Numbered from the stretch's first letter, positions 1 to 13,359 are shown. The stretch: DNA of 64,000 nt from Parasponia andersonii (GCA_002914805.1 JXTB01000040.1:83229-147228); one strand, 5' to 3'. Program-made: numbers and translations. The notes: generated from the sequence alone by a model not told the origin.

Positions 1-39
1 AGGAGAAAGGAACAAATAGCTAACAACAAAGATTCTCAC

Positions 40-2422
40 ATGGATCAAAGGAAAACTTCTCAATCTTTTCTGGTGTAACATCAAGGATCAACCCAGGACC
101 TGTATCGAATCATTTATGAGTAACTTGGAAATGATTTATCTTAAACTAGAAAGAAAACGAGTGTTTTGGGATTTTTAAAATTTTAGCTTTTGGCAGTTAA
201 ATCTTTCTAAACTTCGAGACAAAACATTATCTGAAATAATAAAGGAAAAAAAAAGACAGCAAGTACCAAGGGGGCTCATCTCATCCAAGCCCTCTGAGTG
301 AACAACTAGTGCCCGTTTCATGCCAAATCGCTGCAATGCTTTAGCCATCTTCAAGACCTATTCAACGAACCACAGGACCATGGAACAACTCAATTAAAGA
401 TAATGCATAAAGTGATAGCCATAATCAACAGGGAAATGAAACTTCTTTTCAACAGTTGAATACATTGGCATATGGGCCTTCGAACTTAAAATACAGAAGA
501 CATAACACTTTGCCTGCAGATTCTGATAAGCTTAACAACCTTCATAAAACACATGATACGAGAATCTCTAATTCAATGTGAATCTCAAAGGAACAAAGGA
601 GTGCCATAGATTTCACAATCGCTTAGATCTTTAAAATCTATTCATAAGATAATCCCAGGTTGAGAAATTGAAAGATTTTGGCTCCACTTGAAGTTGTTCC
701 ATAATCATTTACACGAAAGCATCAGATATAGTAATAAACATTGGAAACCTCGCAGCGCTAAATTTCTTAAAGAGACAACAATTCACCAAACTAGTTTAAT
801 TAGAAGTTTAAAACTTAAGAATATAAGGAATCCAAAAATGAACACAATTGCACACCTCCGTAGAGTGAAAGAACAGATATGTTGAGAATACAGAACTTAG
901 CAGATTTACTTTGGAAAGGTTATCCAGAAATTCAATATTTTTATGGAGACTATATTTACTTGACAAAAACTTACAAAATCCTCGCTGTAGACGCCAACAA
1001 CAGCATAAGGTACTCTAGCTGGATTCAACATAGGACCCAATATATTGAATACAGTTTTCACTTTTAGCTTTTTCCGGACAGGACGGACAAGTTTCATTGC
1101 TGGATGATATATTGGAGCCATCATAAAACCAATTCCTGCTTCATTTACACACCTTGCAACACCCTGTTATCGAAATAGATGAATTGAACATAGGTAATCT
1201 ACACTCTTACTATACAAGAAGCTGATGCTAGCAAAGACATTAACTAATTCAACATTGATACAACATCCTTCCAATCTACTAGCTCAGCCATCCAAACCAG
1301 AAATAGGCACCAACCTCAGGTTCCAGGTTGATAACTNNNNNNCATGCCGAAGAACTTGAACGATTTCCTTGCTTTGAAGGGAAAAAAAAGGCACATTTTC
1401 AATCAAACTTTCAATATCTATGTCAACAGAAACACATTCATGTTATTAATGAAAAAAAAATACCACCTTTGCAGTTTTGGCACCACAAGCTGCAGCAAGT
1501 ATTGAAGCTCCAGTCGAAATGTTTACTGTGTTTGCTCCATCACCACCTGTTCCAACAATGTCCACCGCATCAACTAAGCCTTCTACCTCCAAACTATACT
1601 TGATCATCGCCCTTGCCAGTCCCACAATCTGTTCAAACACTAAAATACATAAATCTTTTCTTTCATTTGCTTCCTTAAACATACTCCCCATCAAAGAACC
1701 TACTCCTTGTGAGGTTTGCACTGAGATAAACAATTGCATGATAAAAGTTCTTTCTATCCAAAAAATACAGGTGAAAAGATTAAAAAGAGAATATGAAATT
1801 GAACAATCTATAAACCTGGCTGGACTAACTTTGTTATACAGTATAAATAGAATAACAAGTTCTCAGTTCTCACAGCCTGTATTAACATTAATATCAAAAA
1901 GCTTATTAAAACTCAATGTAGCAGCAAAAAAGATCCTTACTTCCTCAAAAGTCTCTCCTTTGGCTCTCAGTAATACCAGAAAAGCACTAATCAAAGCCTC
2001 ATCTGCATCATTCAGCAAGAAATCCAGAGATGCTTCAGCCTCTGACTCTGATAAATCAACTCGATTTATTAACGATTCAATCAACTGCCAAAACCCACCA
2101 AGAAATTGAGACCAAAAGAGAAAAATATCACAAACCCAGTTCAAATCTTCCCAAACGCCCCAGATGAGCAAAAACCATAATTGAAAAAAAAAAAAAAAAA
2201 AGCAAATTGAACCTCGTTGAAGGATGTCTTGGGTGGGTTTGAATTTTCACTAACGGTGGGCAGAGCGTTGACTAGGAGAGAGCTAGCACCATCAGTGAAG
2301 CTTCTTCGGTTTCCATGGAGAATCCATGGAGTAAGCAAACGATTCCAGAGCTGGGGCTCAAGCTTAGCGCAGCCAAATGATGAAGATAAAGCAACCAGAT
2401 ATTGATGTGGGCACAGTGCCAT
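40..2422 (-). CDS. PAT1: Anthranilate phosphoribosyltransferase, chloroplastic (5' part; gene continues beyond window start)
   Basis: Transfers phosphoribose from PRPP to anthranilate, the second committed step of tryptophan synthesis, in the plastid. Visible exons (minus strand): 2213-2422, 1941-2084, 1467-1628, 1315-1371, 975-1163, 267-357, 40-99, all with GT-AG borders and joining in frame. Exon 1 (70 codons) is Ser/Arg-rich and low in acidic residues, as expected for a transit peptide. Exon 3 carries the PRPP-binding GTGGDG loop and the NISTGAS segment. Exon 4 carries the GNRSSSSAC motif and is interrupted by the N run at 1337-1342. Exon 5 has the conserved [13 protein letters not shown] and [11 protein letters not shown] blocks, and exon 6 has [15 protein letters not shown]. 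The C-terminal part (roughly the last 100 residues of the family) is outside the window. The start was chosen as the only ATG ahead of a plausible transit peptide. Family assignment is near certain; the symbol follows the Arabidopsis gene. Confidence 0.96.
1337..1342. other. Assembly gap (6 N) inside PAT1 exon 4
   Basis: Six Ns sit between codons for ...SSSSAC and ...VINLEPE. In the TrpD family this interval holds a GSAD.LEALG stretch, so about 33 bases are expected where 6 Ns are shown. The gap is therefore a nominal placeholder. Both 6 and 33 keep the frame. Confidence 0.8.
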
Positions 2423-2989
2423 GTTAGTCCCAATTTGAATCAGACACTTAGAATCAGTACAGGGGAGATGCTTTAAAGGAAGAGATTAGGACCAAAAATG
2501 GTAGATTTTAGACATTGGGGGAAAGAATGTGCTATCACTTTTTTACCATTTTGTTACTCAAATTCTTACATATATCAATAATCCACAATTGGACATCAGT
2601 GGATTCCTAGGTTCCATTCCAGATACGCGTATCTGCTCTCTCTGATTTAGAACCAGTCCACTCAAATAAGACCCATTGGGCATATGATAAATAATACTAT
2701 CAAAACTATACCACAATTATGTTTTTTTTTTTTTTTACCCCCACTGTTTTTCTATACTTTTTATTGGTTTTATGGGATAGATTTGGATTTATTTATTTAT
2801 TTATTTTTTTTTAGGTGCTATTGTTGGTTAGTCAGGTGCCCCAACGTGCCAATAATGAGCTATAGTATAGTATAGTATAGTATAGTCGAGTACGGTTTTA
2901 GGGTAGGATCTTTACAATCAATGGGATATGTGGAGATCTTGATATGTGGAGATCTAGTCAGGACCTTTGATAAATGCTACTTGTCATTG
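2423..2989 (-). other. PAT1 5' flank
   Basis: Non-coding sequence upstream of the PAT1 ATG. It contains poly-T tracts (about 2720-2736 and 2800-2812), a short TATAG pentamer repeat (about 2862-2887) and a doubled GATATGTGGAGATCT unit (2924-2938 and 2941-2955). No clear TATA box was identified for PAT1. Two short reading frames here are low-complexity and not believed. Confidence 0.6.
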
Positions 2990-3735
2990 ATGGGACTGCC
3001 ACGTTGGAGGGAATAGAAAGAAATGGAACGAAATAATTTCAAAATTATTCAATTTTATTATTTGGTTAAGAGATTTTTTTTTTTTCATTAGAATAAAATA
3101 TAGTGAAATTTTATTTCACTCAAGATCGAGTAGACTCAAGATCGAGTAGGGAATGAAATACATTTAATTAATAAAAAATAATAAAATAAAGTAAACTAAT
3201 ACTAAATATAAAATAATTTAATAAAATAATAATTATTTAATAAAACATAATTAATAAAATAATTTAAAGAAATAATAAAATAATATTAAATGTAAAATAA
3301 TTTAATTACTAAAAAATAATTAATAACATAATTTAAAAATAATAAAATAAAATAAAATAATGTTGCATGTAAAATAATTTAATAAAATAATAAATTAAAT
3401 AATTTAATGAAATAATAAAATAAAATAATACTAAATGCAATATAATTTAATCAATAATAATTTAATTAATAAAATAATAAAATAAAATAATGCTAAATGC
3501 AAAAATAATTTAATGCTAAATATAAAATAATTGAATAAAATAATAATTTAAAATATAAACAATAATTAATAAAATAAAATAATGCTAAAAGTAAAATAAT
3601 TTAATGAAAAAATTGAATACTAAATGTAATTTAAAATACTTAAAATTAAGGGTATTTTTGTCATTATATAATTAATTCCACTTTTTTTCACTGTTATCAA
3701 ACATAAGAATGTCTATTCAACTAAGAAAACTGTGA
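2990..3735. mobile_element. AT-rich MITE, copy 1
   Basis: About 740 bp dominated by reiterated AATAAAATAATTTAATAAA-like words, bordered by GGAATAGAAAGAAATGGAACG on the left and CACTGTTATCAAACATAAGAATG on the right. The same borders and core recur at 44533-45325, so this is a dispersed non-autonomous element, probably hAT-like. It carries no coding capacity. It contains a perfect 16-bp tandem duplication, ACTCAAGATCGAGTAG, at 3119-3150. Terminal repeats are too eroded to fix the ends. Confidence 0.65.
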
Positions 3736-3965
3736 GAGTATTTATCTAATTTTGGAAAGAATTTTCAGTGAATATCTGATTTGTAAAATAATCACTATAA
3801 ATTAGTAATAAGGCAATAACAATTACAAAATTCAAAAATTGGCTCAACATAAAGAATTTAAAATATGCAGTCTAGTCTCTTTCGTCTTAAAAGCCTTCCT
3901 AATAAACAACCATTCTACCAAATTTATAATAGTCTAATCTCACTCTTACCAAACACACTTCAATT

Positions 3966-4340
3966 AGAGGCTAGGAGCCTGGGACTATGTAGGGAGAAAA
4001 TATCAACAAATTAACAAATGAAGACACTACTAGTCTAGTTGTTGAATTCGCAATATAAAAAATATTCACATTGGAAGAATCTAAACGTAGTGTGGAAATT
4101 AACATTGATATATTTTAAGTCAATTGCAATGATTAATATACGCGGCACCATTTCATTTCATTCATGATGAGGTTAGGACTGGGATCATGCGAGGGCTAGA
4201 AGAGTTTTCAACAAACAATTGAAGATGCTAGTATTCTAGTTATTGTAGAATCAAAAAATCCTGTGTTATTGCCGATCGTCACTAACAATAATATTTGATG
4301 TCAACTGCAGTGTTTAATTATGGGCACCAATTATCGAATC
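3966..4340. repeat. Degenerate tandem duplication, unit about 190-220 bp
   Basis: The segment around 3966-4070 (aggctaggagcctgggac..., then ...ctagtctagttgttgaattcgc) is echoed from about 4170 to 4260 (gaggttaggactgggatc..., then ...attctagttattgtagaatc). Both are followed by a similar tail: TCAATTGCAATGATTAAT near 4120 and TCAACTGCAGTGTTTAAT near 4300. The order is conserved, which indicates an old tandem duplication. Confidence 0.5.
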
Positions 4341-5608
4341 ATTAAATACCACATTATTGGGTATCCAAAATCCATTTGATTTTTTTCTTTTTTGGTCTGG
4401 TCTGTGACAACTAATAAAAGAGACCCAAATTCCCAAATCATATGACAATTTGAAATGTAAGGCACGGACATGGGGAAATTAATGATCTTTATCACATAAT
4501 ATGACCATGAGAAAAATTACACTCCCTGTCCTTATTTTACATGCATTATCAAACTGTTATCTTTAATTTCCCCCTACTTTTTTTGCTATTCTTCTATCAT
4601 TCACTTCCCCATTTTATACCCTTCAACTTTTATAAGGCTTGATGAAGGAAGAGATGGATGCTCAGTTTGTTCTGTTGACTTCTGAGGGCAGTTTAGGAAT
4701 GTAAAATCATAGATAGAAAAAGCCCAATTCCTTTTTTTTTTTCTTGCAGGGAGTTGGATCAAGCCCAATCAAGCCCATTTCACTCTCATTTTGTGGCCCA
4801 ATAATTAACAATTAGTACCTTTAAGGTCCCTTTCAGTTCTCAAATCCTGCAATTTACCATACATGGAAACAAATCCTTTTGGCCTTCTTCATAAAGCGGC
4901 CATTTAGCCAATTTCGTCTGATGTAACACTGAAATCTACAAAACCAAGTAAAACCCTACACTTTTTTTTCTTCAAATTCCAAACTGTAACACAACCCAGA
5001 GGTGGCCATTTTTATTACCGAGAGGCCATAGACGAACCAAAAATATTTCAAAGAAATTAAAACATAAAATAATACATATAATACCTTTTGCTTAAATAAA
5101 AATAAATAAATAAAATAAAAGAATTGCCGAGAAAAAAAATGTGATGTATGCTGTACATCTGAAGAGGTTTTGTTGAAATTACATAAAACCCCTTACAGAA
5201 TATGAGCTAAGAAAGTTCATTAAAAAATGATACTTTTAATTTTCCAGTTAATCTGTGCAAAATATGGCCGCTCTACTTACCCAAGTGCAGTATGCGGATG
5301 GAAGTTTTTTGCACTTAAAATAATTTTAATGAAAAAAAAAACTATTCACCAAAACAGATTACGATCTATTAGCTCATAAAATACATATATAAATATGATA
5401 AAACCATATAGATAATAATATCACAAACTCACCAAAAGTACATCAATTTATGAATATCACAAATCATAAGAATGGCTTACACTTGCAAGTACTACAAACC
5501 ATGATTCGACTTATGGCTGTAACAACACCATGGTATATAGAGGTGGTGGTGTCAGAAAACCCAGATGGAGAATGAGGAAGGCTGTGTAGTGAGGGCTTCG
5601 TAAGGTAC

Positions 5609-5618
5609 CTTTTTATAG
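5609..5618 (-). promoter_or_regulatory. Possible TATA box of an unrecognised minus-strand transcript
   Basis: Read on the minus strand the sequence is CTATAAAAAGG, a strong plant TATA box. About 60 bases upstream on the same strand lies an AACCCTAGCC telo-box-like motif (about 5670-5682). Downstream there is no long reading frame, only very short ones, so if transcribed this would be a non-coding or very short RNA. Telo-box plus TATA box is common upstream of plant snoRNA and translation-machinery genes, but no snoRNA boxes were convincingly recognised. Confidence 0.25.
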
Positions 5619-7738
5619 AGGCAAGCAGTACAGCAAGGTCCTCTACAATAAGTTTGAAGGGTTTGGAGTTGGCTAGGGTTTTTTTTGGGCAACGGGCAGG
5701 ACGGTTGGTGGGGCAGGGCGGGGCGGCTAGAAGGCCTCAAGGATGGTTTATGGGCAATGTGGATTAATTAAGCTGCCCGGTAACGCTATATAGAAATTAA
5801 AAAGTTTTTCTTGTTCAATAATAATTATATAAATATAATGCAAGTTGATGGTCCAGACAGCCGTGCTTATCCCCTGTAAATAGTATTGTAATAATGAAGG
5901 TGACGTGTGTTTGTTTGCTATACCTTTGCTTCATTGCTTATATATATATATATATATATATATGCATATTGCCGTTTGGCAAAAGACCAGATTTTTGGGT
6001 TCTCAGAAACTCGGGAGAGAGAGCAAATGAGCTTGGGTCTTATACAGTAAAATGACCGAATTGTGTGACTAATTTTAAGAAATGTCTGTTTTTCTAAATT
6101 TTATAGTAAACTGTCTCATATATTTGTTTATATATATTTGAAAATTTAGCTATAAAATATAAAAAATAAGCATTTACATCGTCAAATTTAAAATATTGTC
6201 CACCTAAAATTTTGGGAGGTTTTTATGTTGGCCCAGTTAATATTTTGGCTAATTAAATAAAATTTTTAAGAATGCTTTGAGAATGATTTATCTGAGAATG
6301 TTACAGTGTTGTGTAAGTATTTTAAATAATTTTTTTAAGAGTGTTATAGCATTGTGTAATGAGTATCACATTATTTGTAATAATTGATCAGTTCTAAAGT
6401 ATTATTTTTGGCTCACAAATAATGTGACACCTGATAGATATTTCAAAAATAATTACTTCTCAAAACCATATAAAAAAAATTCTCAAAATACTCTTAAAAA
6501 AGTTAGTTTAGTCCAAGATATTCGTAATTAAGTACATTTTCTCTTTTCCAAGTGATTTAGACCTCAAAATAATTTTTTTAGGACTTTTCAAAATTATCTT
6601 TTTATCAATTATTTCCTAGATTTTTAACACCTAATGAATCTATAAAGTAGAGAAACTTAGAAAAGAAATGACATAATTGAGCTTATATAGCAATGAAACC
6701 CATTATTGCTCTTAATCAAAATAAATTAAATCCAAAATATCTTTTTTAAAATTTTGAAAATCAAAATAAAAATTAAATAAAAAGATGTAAAATTTGATTT
6801 GAGATTTATTTTTATGTCGATTTTGAGGCAACTTTTGTTTCATTGTTCTTTTAGGGCAATTGTATCATTTTTTGTCCCAATTCCCCCAACTTAACTTTCT
6901 AGGAGGAATGGATTTAATAGGTGCCACTAATCCAATCTAAAAATCTACATTTCAAAAAAAATGCTGGAGTTTCCATTGAAAAAAAAAAGAACCTAACAAA
7001 ATAAAAGGTAATTACGCCCTATTTATATGTGTATATGAAGTGTTAAAGTGTTTTCTTAATGAATATTTTCATTTCTCCATCAATACGTAGCTTTGAAGAT
7101 GTACTTGAATCTCACCTACTAATTCTAGTTTATATAAGAAATTTACGTACTTCTATATATTCTGATTCCATTTAACGTAGGGAATGAGTTTCTCTACCAG
7201 AGATGTCATGACACTTGAGATATAACATTTACTTCATTATTATCACAAGAATCGTGCTTTTTTTCCCCCCCTTTTTTTCGGGGTGAAATATACTAACATA
7301 TTGTATTTTGCTAATTTTCTAATTAGTTAATTCATATGATATATATATTTCAAAATTTATCCAAATCAGTTCACATTCCTATTTATACATAAGCATATAA
7401 TGAGTCAACTCGTTATTTAAAGTGATGCTAGCTAAGAAAAAAGTGATCATGAGACGATAAACTCAAATTTTAGGCAAGGTGCATATGTTCACTTTGAATA
7501 CACGCATGCATGGAATGAACGTACGTATATACGAAACCCCTTAGATCATTTTTCCATACCCGCCCATATCCAAACTAATAACATCATCATCATCGAAACA
7601 CAAAAAACGTGGGTCTGAAAAAGATGATCACGGTGATGTTATTACTTTGTCTCTCAATAGTAACAATGAGGGGCTTTTATGATATTAATGGTGATGTAGC
7701 GAGTAGTATTCAATTTCTTTAGTTATGAAAAGACATTA

Positions 7739-9981
7739 TGTCAAGGCCTTGGATCATGACCAGAAATTTAAGGCGGTGAAATTTATATTAAAATAGTGAT
7801 TTTTCTAAAATTTCAAGAAATCGAGTACATGAAATTTTATATTTTAGTTCTCAAAAGTAAGAAAAGTTTGAATTAAGAAAACCCTTCATTAATATAGATT
7901 TTTCGAGAAAATATTTCACTTAATGTTTAGAGGAAAATCTGATTAATTAGTTTAGAAACATTTGTAAATTTATAAATTATAGAAAATGAGTCTAATTAAA
8001 TTTTAAGTTTAATGTTCAAATAATTTACATAAAATCTTTTCTTTTTCCAAGTACTCAATTTAATAGTAAAATCATCCACATATATTCACTTAGTAATATA
8101 CTATTATTGGCTAAATAAATTTGACAAAGAAAGGAAGAGGTGAAATAGAATAGGAACCAACCATTGGAGATGTGTGAAATGATATACATAAGTCAAACAA
8201 GTTTGTCAGGCCACCAAGATAATTATCCCAAAATAAATCAATTCCTGGAAGTGGGAGGAAGTAGGGGGTGAGTATGTGAATGCTCAGTAGAGATTTGATT
8301 TCAAGTTTTTATATATAAGAAAATATACTCACGTTGAAGGTCTTGTATAGTTAGTATTCCATTCAAAATAGTTTACAAAACCCAAAGTGAAAATCACAGT
8401 CCAATAGTTCAAACTATTGTAAAATATCCATTAAAACTAGTACATATCTACTCAAGTCAACATATAACCATGTATGCAATCATGATGTCTAAAGTGTCTT
8501 AGTAGATTACTTGTAAATCCAAGCTACCTAAAGAGGTGTCGTAAGTCCGATGATTGAGTAAGTGTGTGAATGCGTGCAAATGCTATATGAGTGACAGAAT
8601 AATAATATGCACTATTTCTACAAAATCACAAAATAATCATACTGTATTTTTTAATTAAACTACTTTTAGTCCTCAAAACCGAGTTTTCAAACCATAGTGG
8701 ATTTTCTAAAAATTTCGGCAATATAATAGCCGTTTTTTGATCAAAATCCAAAAATCCAATTTCCTGCAAAAAGCGGTTCAAAATAGTATATATAATATGC
8801 CAACCAGTGTTATGTGCCTAACAGACAGTTTATATATCAAATTAAGTCAAAATAGATATAAACACAATTTTATGAATTATTTCACGAAATTTCATATTTA
8901 TTCAAAATATGTAAAAATCAAAATCAAACCAATTTGAAGATCAAGAAATCGAATCCCTACCTCAATCGAGTGTCCAAATAGCGTTATTAGGCTATAGAGA
9001 AAGTTTGATGTCATTTGGGTGTCGTTTGAGGATCGGGCGTTGTTTTCGAACCTTTGATCGATAGGTTTAAAAACTCGATTTTTTGATCGGAGCATCAGAT
9101 CATGAAACTATCTTTACCACTAAATTCAGAGTACCCTAAAAATACTAGGTTAGACATATAATTTGACCGATTCAGACTCGGGTCAAACTCGGACCCACAA
9201 CACACGAATCGAGGTAATCTAAGCTCTTAGATTTAGATTTTTGTGCCCGTCACTAAATATAGTTAATATATATATATATATATCAAAATTTTTGTTTTCA
9301 TGAGTACATCACAAATATGAGGTTTATTTACGATCTAATAGTCGAATTGAAAATTTTAAATATAAAACTAAAATAGCTTAAAATGGACAAAAATGACAAA
9401 ATTCAATTTGGACAATATTGAGTCAAGATATATATACCACGTGAAAGATCGTGATGAGATGAGTTGAACCTGATTGGTTTCATGGCGAAACGTCGCTCGG
9501 AATTGGTGCTGGTGACAGAAAATCAGTCACAACTTCATAGCGTTACCAGTGACGAATGGGACATCGTCAGGTGGCAGAAAATCGTTCGGCCTCCAACTAT
9601 TGATCGCGGGTGATGGCGGTACTCGACGATGCAAGGAAGTACCTCGTCGGAGGCTCGCCGTAAAATCGGCGTTTCGGTCGGGAAATCACGGGACAGAGAG
9701 AGAGAGAAGGTGTGCTGAGGGGAAAATAAGCAAGCCACGTGTTTGCTCTTAAATAGGTTGTGAATTTTTTTAAAAAATTACACATAAGTCCCTAATTTTC
9801 AATTTTTCTGTCAAAATAGTCCTTCAGTTTTGCAAATTGGTCTCTCTTTGAAAATTTTCACATTACAACCCAAAATTCAAATTTTAAATATATATTTTTT
9901 ATTATTATTTATTATTTTATTTTTTAAATAAAATTAGGCCAAAAGACTATTTTACCCTTATAGTTTTTAAGGGATTTTACA
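7739..9981 (-). mobile_element. Long LTR of a Ty3/gypsy-like retrotransposon (minus orientation)
   Basis: On the minus strand the LTR begins TGTAAAATCCC at 9981, directly after a purine-rich tract (AAAGAGGGAAGGA), and ends ...CCTTGACA at 7739, giving TG...CA ends and 2243 bp. It is homologous along its length to the plus-strand LTR at 59301-61557: both share the start, a TCTCTCTCTCT tract, TATGTCTAACCTAG, GAGGTAGGGATTC and the ends. Two apparent reading frames of 60-70 codons at 9535-9785 are accidental. An (AT)n tract lies at about 9263-9283. Assignment to Ty3/gypsy is inferred from LTR style, purine tract and the FQDEIL-like codons just before it. Confidence 0.8.
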
Positions 9982-12900
9982 TCCTTCCCTCTTTAAAAGA
10001 ATTTCGTCCTGAAATTCAAAAACAATAGAGGTACAAGTAAAACAATGAGGGGTAAAAGCCAAAAGAAGAATGAACCGCAGGTCATAGAGTGTAGGAGCAG
10101 CAAATCAAATACTAGTCAAATCGAAAAGTGTAAAACATGCACTTCTCACTTAGTATTAGGATTCCGCCAATATACGAATGCCACACAAAGGTATATGATA
10201 AAGACATTCACAAAAGACATGGAATCGCAAAATGACTCATCAATTGGCATAAGGCTTTAACACAAGAGTTAGGAATTGATGACTCCAAATTGGTAATTAT
10301 TCGCAAAAGTAGTAACATTAATCAAGACTAGAAGTCTAAAACGTAAGACTTCTATAACCAAAACAATGATTGTTAGGCACCAATACAATATAGCAGACTA
10401 AATGTCAGGTATGTACAATATCGTTCCTAGATCATACTAGATCAATAATACATTAGGACCATTCCCTTTGTTTACAGTTAAACGTGGTCCTAAACAATCA
10501 CTGAGTCTAAAGACTCTAATAAAATCCTCGTCAACACAGGATAGTACTCAACAAAGTCTCGAGTGGGAAACAATTATATTTGTATTACACAAGATAGACG
10601 AGTTTAGAAGTCAAAAACGACAATATGAGTACAATGACACATATCATTTACTATTTCTCATAACGAGCAAGTAATGACCATGTACACAAAACATTTCTAG
10701 TCAAGGACAAGGCTAGAATTACTTTGAATGAAAATCTCTAACACAAAAGTACTTAGCACAGTAAATCCAATAGAACCACTGCAGTTCATGTATATAAAAT
10801 GTAAGTATCCACGTAATACATATAGTCCAAAGACTTTCTAAGTCTTTTGTCCAAGGTAATATCACGGGGTATTAACTCATATCATAGCTAAATCTAGAGA
10901 CTCTCTAAATCTCTTTGTCTAATATAGGATTATAATAATAATCCCAAATCATCAATCACCTCCAAAGATTCTCTAAATCTTTGATACAAAAGAAAGTCAT
11001 ATAGAAATGACTCAATACCCAATATGCAAAATAAACTATTAACAACACTACAATGCCCCAGGAATAAGATTTCAATAGAATAGGATGTCTATATAGCGAC
11101 ACCTGCCTCCTATCCAACCTCACTTCGTTTGAAAAAAAAAATCATAAACGATTTTTTCAAAAATATTTTTAAAGACATGCTACACAAAACTAGAGGTATA
11201 TAAGAATACTACACCAATTCACAATAAAGTCTTACCTTGGCTATAGGTAAACCAAACTTGAACTTTAAGTATTCCTTTTTAAAATATAATAGTAAGAGTT
11301 CAATAACTCTCAATATAGACTTATGAGTAAACTGATCCCTATGTTATCAATTATACCACCATAATGATGCTTAGATCTATTTCAAATCAAGTAAAGAGTC
11401 ACAAGTTGAACTCAATACCAACGAACTCAACGATGACTCTAATCCACAATAGATTTTAATTAGATTCTCCAAAAATTCCTAAGAGTTAATACAAGCAAAA
11501 TACCACAATTAGTATTCACCCATTAACGTCAAGAGGGAATACATCAACAAGATTAATTTTTTTTTCCAAACGTCAAATCGAGCATAGCAATCCATAGCTT
11601 TATCTATTTGAAAATCCTAGTTTCATATATCAAATAGTTCAAATTTTAATTTCAAAGAAAATGACATGTAGCATCATGCACCACTTAAGTCTTTCTAAGA
11701 CTTAAGTATTCAAAACCAAAATATTTTTATTCAAAAATTCAGATAAAATGTCATCCCAAGCTCCCAACACTAGGAGTTCCCAATATTTATAAAACCAAGT
11801 AAAAATTAATTACACAAGTACTCAATTATCCAGTTAGAGCAACTAATGCAAAGTTCATTCCACCTAACTTACATTCCCAATGAACAAGATATTTATGGCA
11901 TACCAAGAATTTTACAATCTAATGATCACTAACATCATAAATACCTCAAATAATTAAGTCACATATACATAATGAAAAAAAAAAACTTGGAAAAAAACCT
12001 AAACCCAAGCAATAAGACAAATAGGGTCATAAAAACAAGATTTCACAAAACTTCCAAAATAAGTTTTCAGAATATGAAATTTCCTCTATTTATTTCAAGG
12101 TTCCAAACAGTTAGCATAACTGATTTTACTTAGCAAATTCTCATAACAAGATATTATACATTTGACTTTAGAAATTTACACACAAGTTTTTAAAAATTTA
12201 TATATATACCACACTAAATCACATCAAAAATTTTCTAAGAAATCAACTTTGTTGCCCAAAGCTTCCACATATATATATATATATATATATATTTCTTTAT
12301 AAACATATTTTGTTTAATTTCCAAGTTACTTTACAATTCAATTTTTCAAAACTTTCTTTAGATTCAATATTATGTGACAAGTAGACATTCGATAATGTTC
12401 TAACAATTGTATCTACTATATTAGGAAAAACATTTAGGAATTTTATTTTTAAATTAACATATCTAAATGTACAATGAGACCTCGTTAGTACCACAACTAG
12501 TTTTAAGTAAAGCAATTATATAAATCTTATATTCTTGGCAATTTCACAAACCTTAAATTCAAGTAGTATTATAAATTTTTAAAACCATACATTCCTTGTT
12601 AAATATAAATCACACACCCATTATTCAAAATTAAAATGTATATGGTTCTTTTGAAAACAAAATAATTCATTGGTCAAATGCAAATGTTTACCTCATGCAA
12701 AACTAATTTTATTAACTTGAAATTTTCCCAAAGTTTCAAGACCAATTAATCAAGTTTATGTTTAACCAAATTTCAATTTTTACAAAAATGTCTACATTTA
12801 AGGGCCACATAAATAAATTTGATAAAATTAGTGCAATGCAATATTCAATAAAATATTACATATCATACCAATTTATTAACCAATTAGATTTCACTAATTC

Positions 12901-13359
12901 AAGAATTTCCTAACAAAATTTAACTTGGTAAGACTAGAAAAGATTTTTTTTTTTAAATTATAGTCAAATATAATATATTTTTTTTCTTAAAATTACCAAA
13001 ATTTTTCTGTAATTTTCAAACACGTCTTTCTAAGCGATTCAAAAGCATATTTTCATTTTGTTGGTAAATCACGTTATACAAATAATTTTCTATAGTTCTT
13101 TATTAATGAAAAACTTTAGGTAATATTTAAGTGAGGATTTCTTTAGGTTTTGTAACTTTAAAGTTACCACACTTTATTACTTTTATTTAAAATAATTTCA
13201 AAAAATATTTTAACAATAAGAATGGCCTATAAAACATTTTAGTGTATCAAATATAAACTTATTTTTTTTTTTTTACCAAGTTCATATTATTAAATCAATC
13301 CATGAATGAAAACTAGCATGCAATATTTACTAACAAGTCCAACTAATGCTCTTAAAAGA
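9982..13359 (-). mobile_element. Non-coding interior of the minus-strand long-LTR element
   Basis: About 3.4 kb adjoining the LTR on its interior side. The first bases read, on the minus strand, GAATTTCAGGACGAAATTC followed by the purine-rich tract, resembling the extreme 3' end of a gypsy polyprotein. Beyond that no reverse transcriptase, integrase, protease or gag motif can be seen on either strand, and no frame exceeds about 70 codons. This matches a large retrotransposon derivative (LARD) or a heavily decayed interior. The opposite LTR is missing apart from a 45-bp patch at 13360-13405. An (AT)n tract lies at about 12270-12292. Confidence 0.55.

Larger units (their letters stand above)
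3736..7738. other. Intergenic region between PAT1 and the long-LTR element
   Basis: No supported protein-coding gene. Notable contents: a degenerate two-unit repeat at about 3966-4340, a TATA box/telo-box arrangement on the minus strand at 5609-5690, a GC-richer patch at 5640-5740, and an (AT)n tract at about 5940-5962. The remainder is AT-rich spacer without recognisable structure. Confidence 0.6.

Noticed and set aside
1477-2109. 210-codon plus-strand frame
   Set aside because: Antisense shadow of PAT1 exons 2-3 and their intron; the minus strand carries the conserved TrpD motifs.
5552-5740. 62-codon minus-strand Pro/Ser-rich frame
   Set aside because: It spans the presumed TATA box and upstream promoter elements, so it would be mostly promoter rather than transcript.
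5940-5962. (AT)n tract, with others at 9263, 12270, 17558, 59366 and 61152
   Set aside because: Ordinary plant microsatellites; no larger structure such as a CRISPR array or origin is associated with them.
9535-9785. Three overlapping frames of 62-67 codons
   Set aside because: All are within the minus-strand LTR; the homologous region of the other LTR does not preserve any of them.
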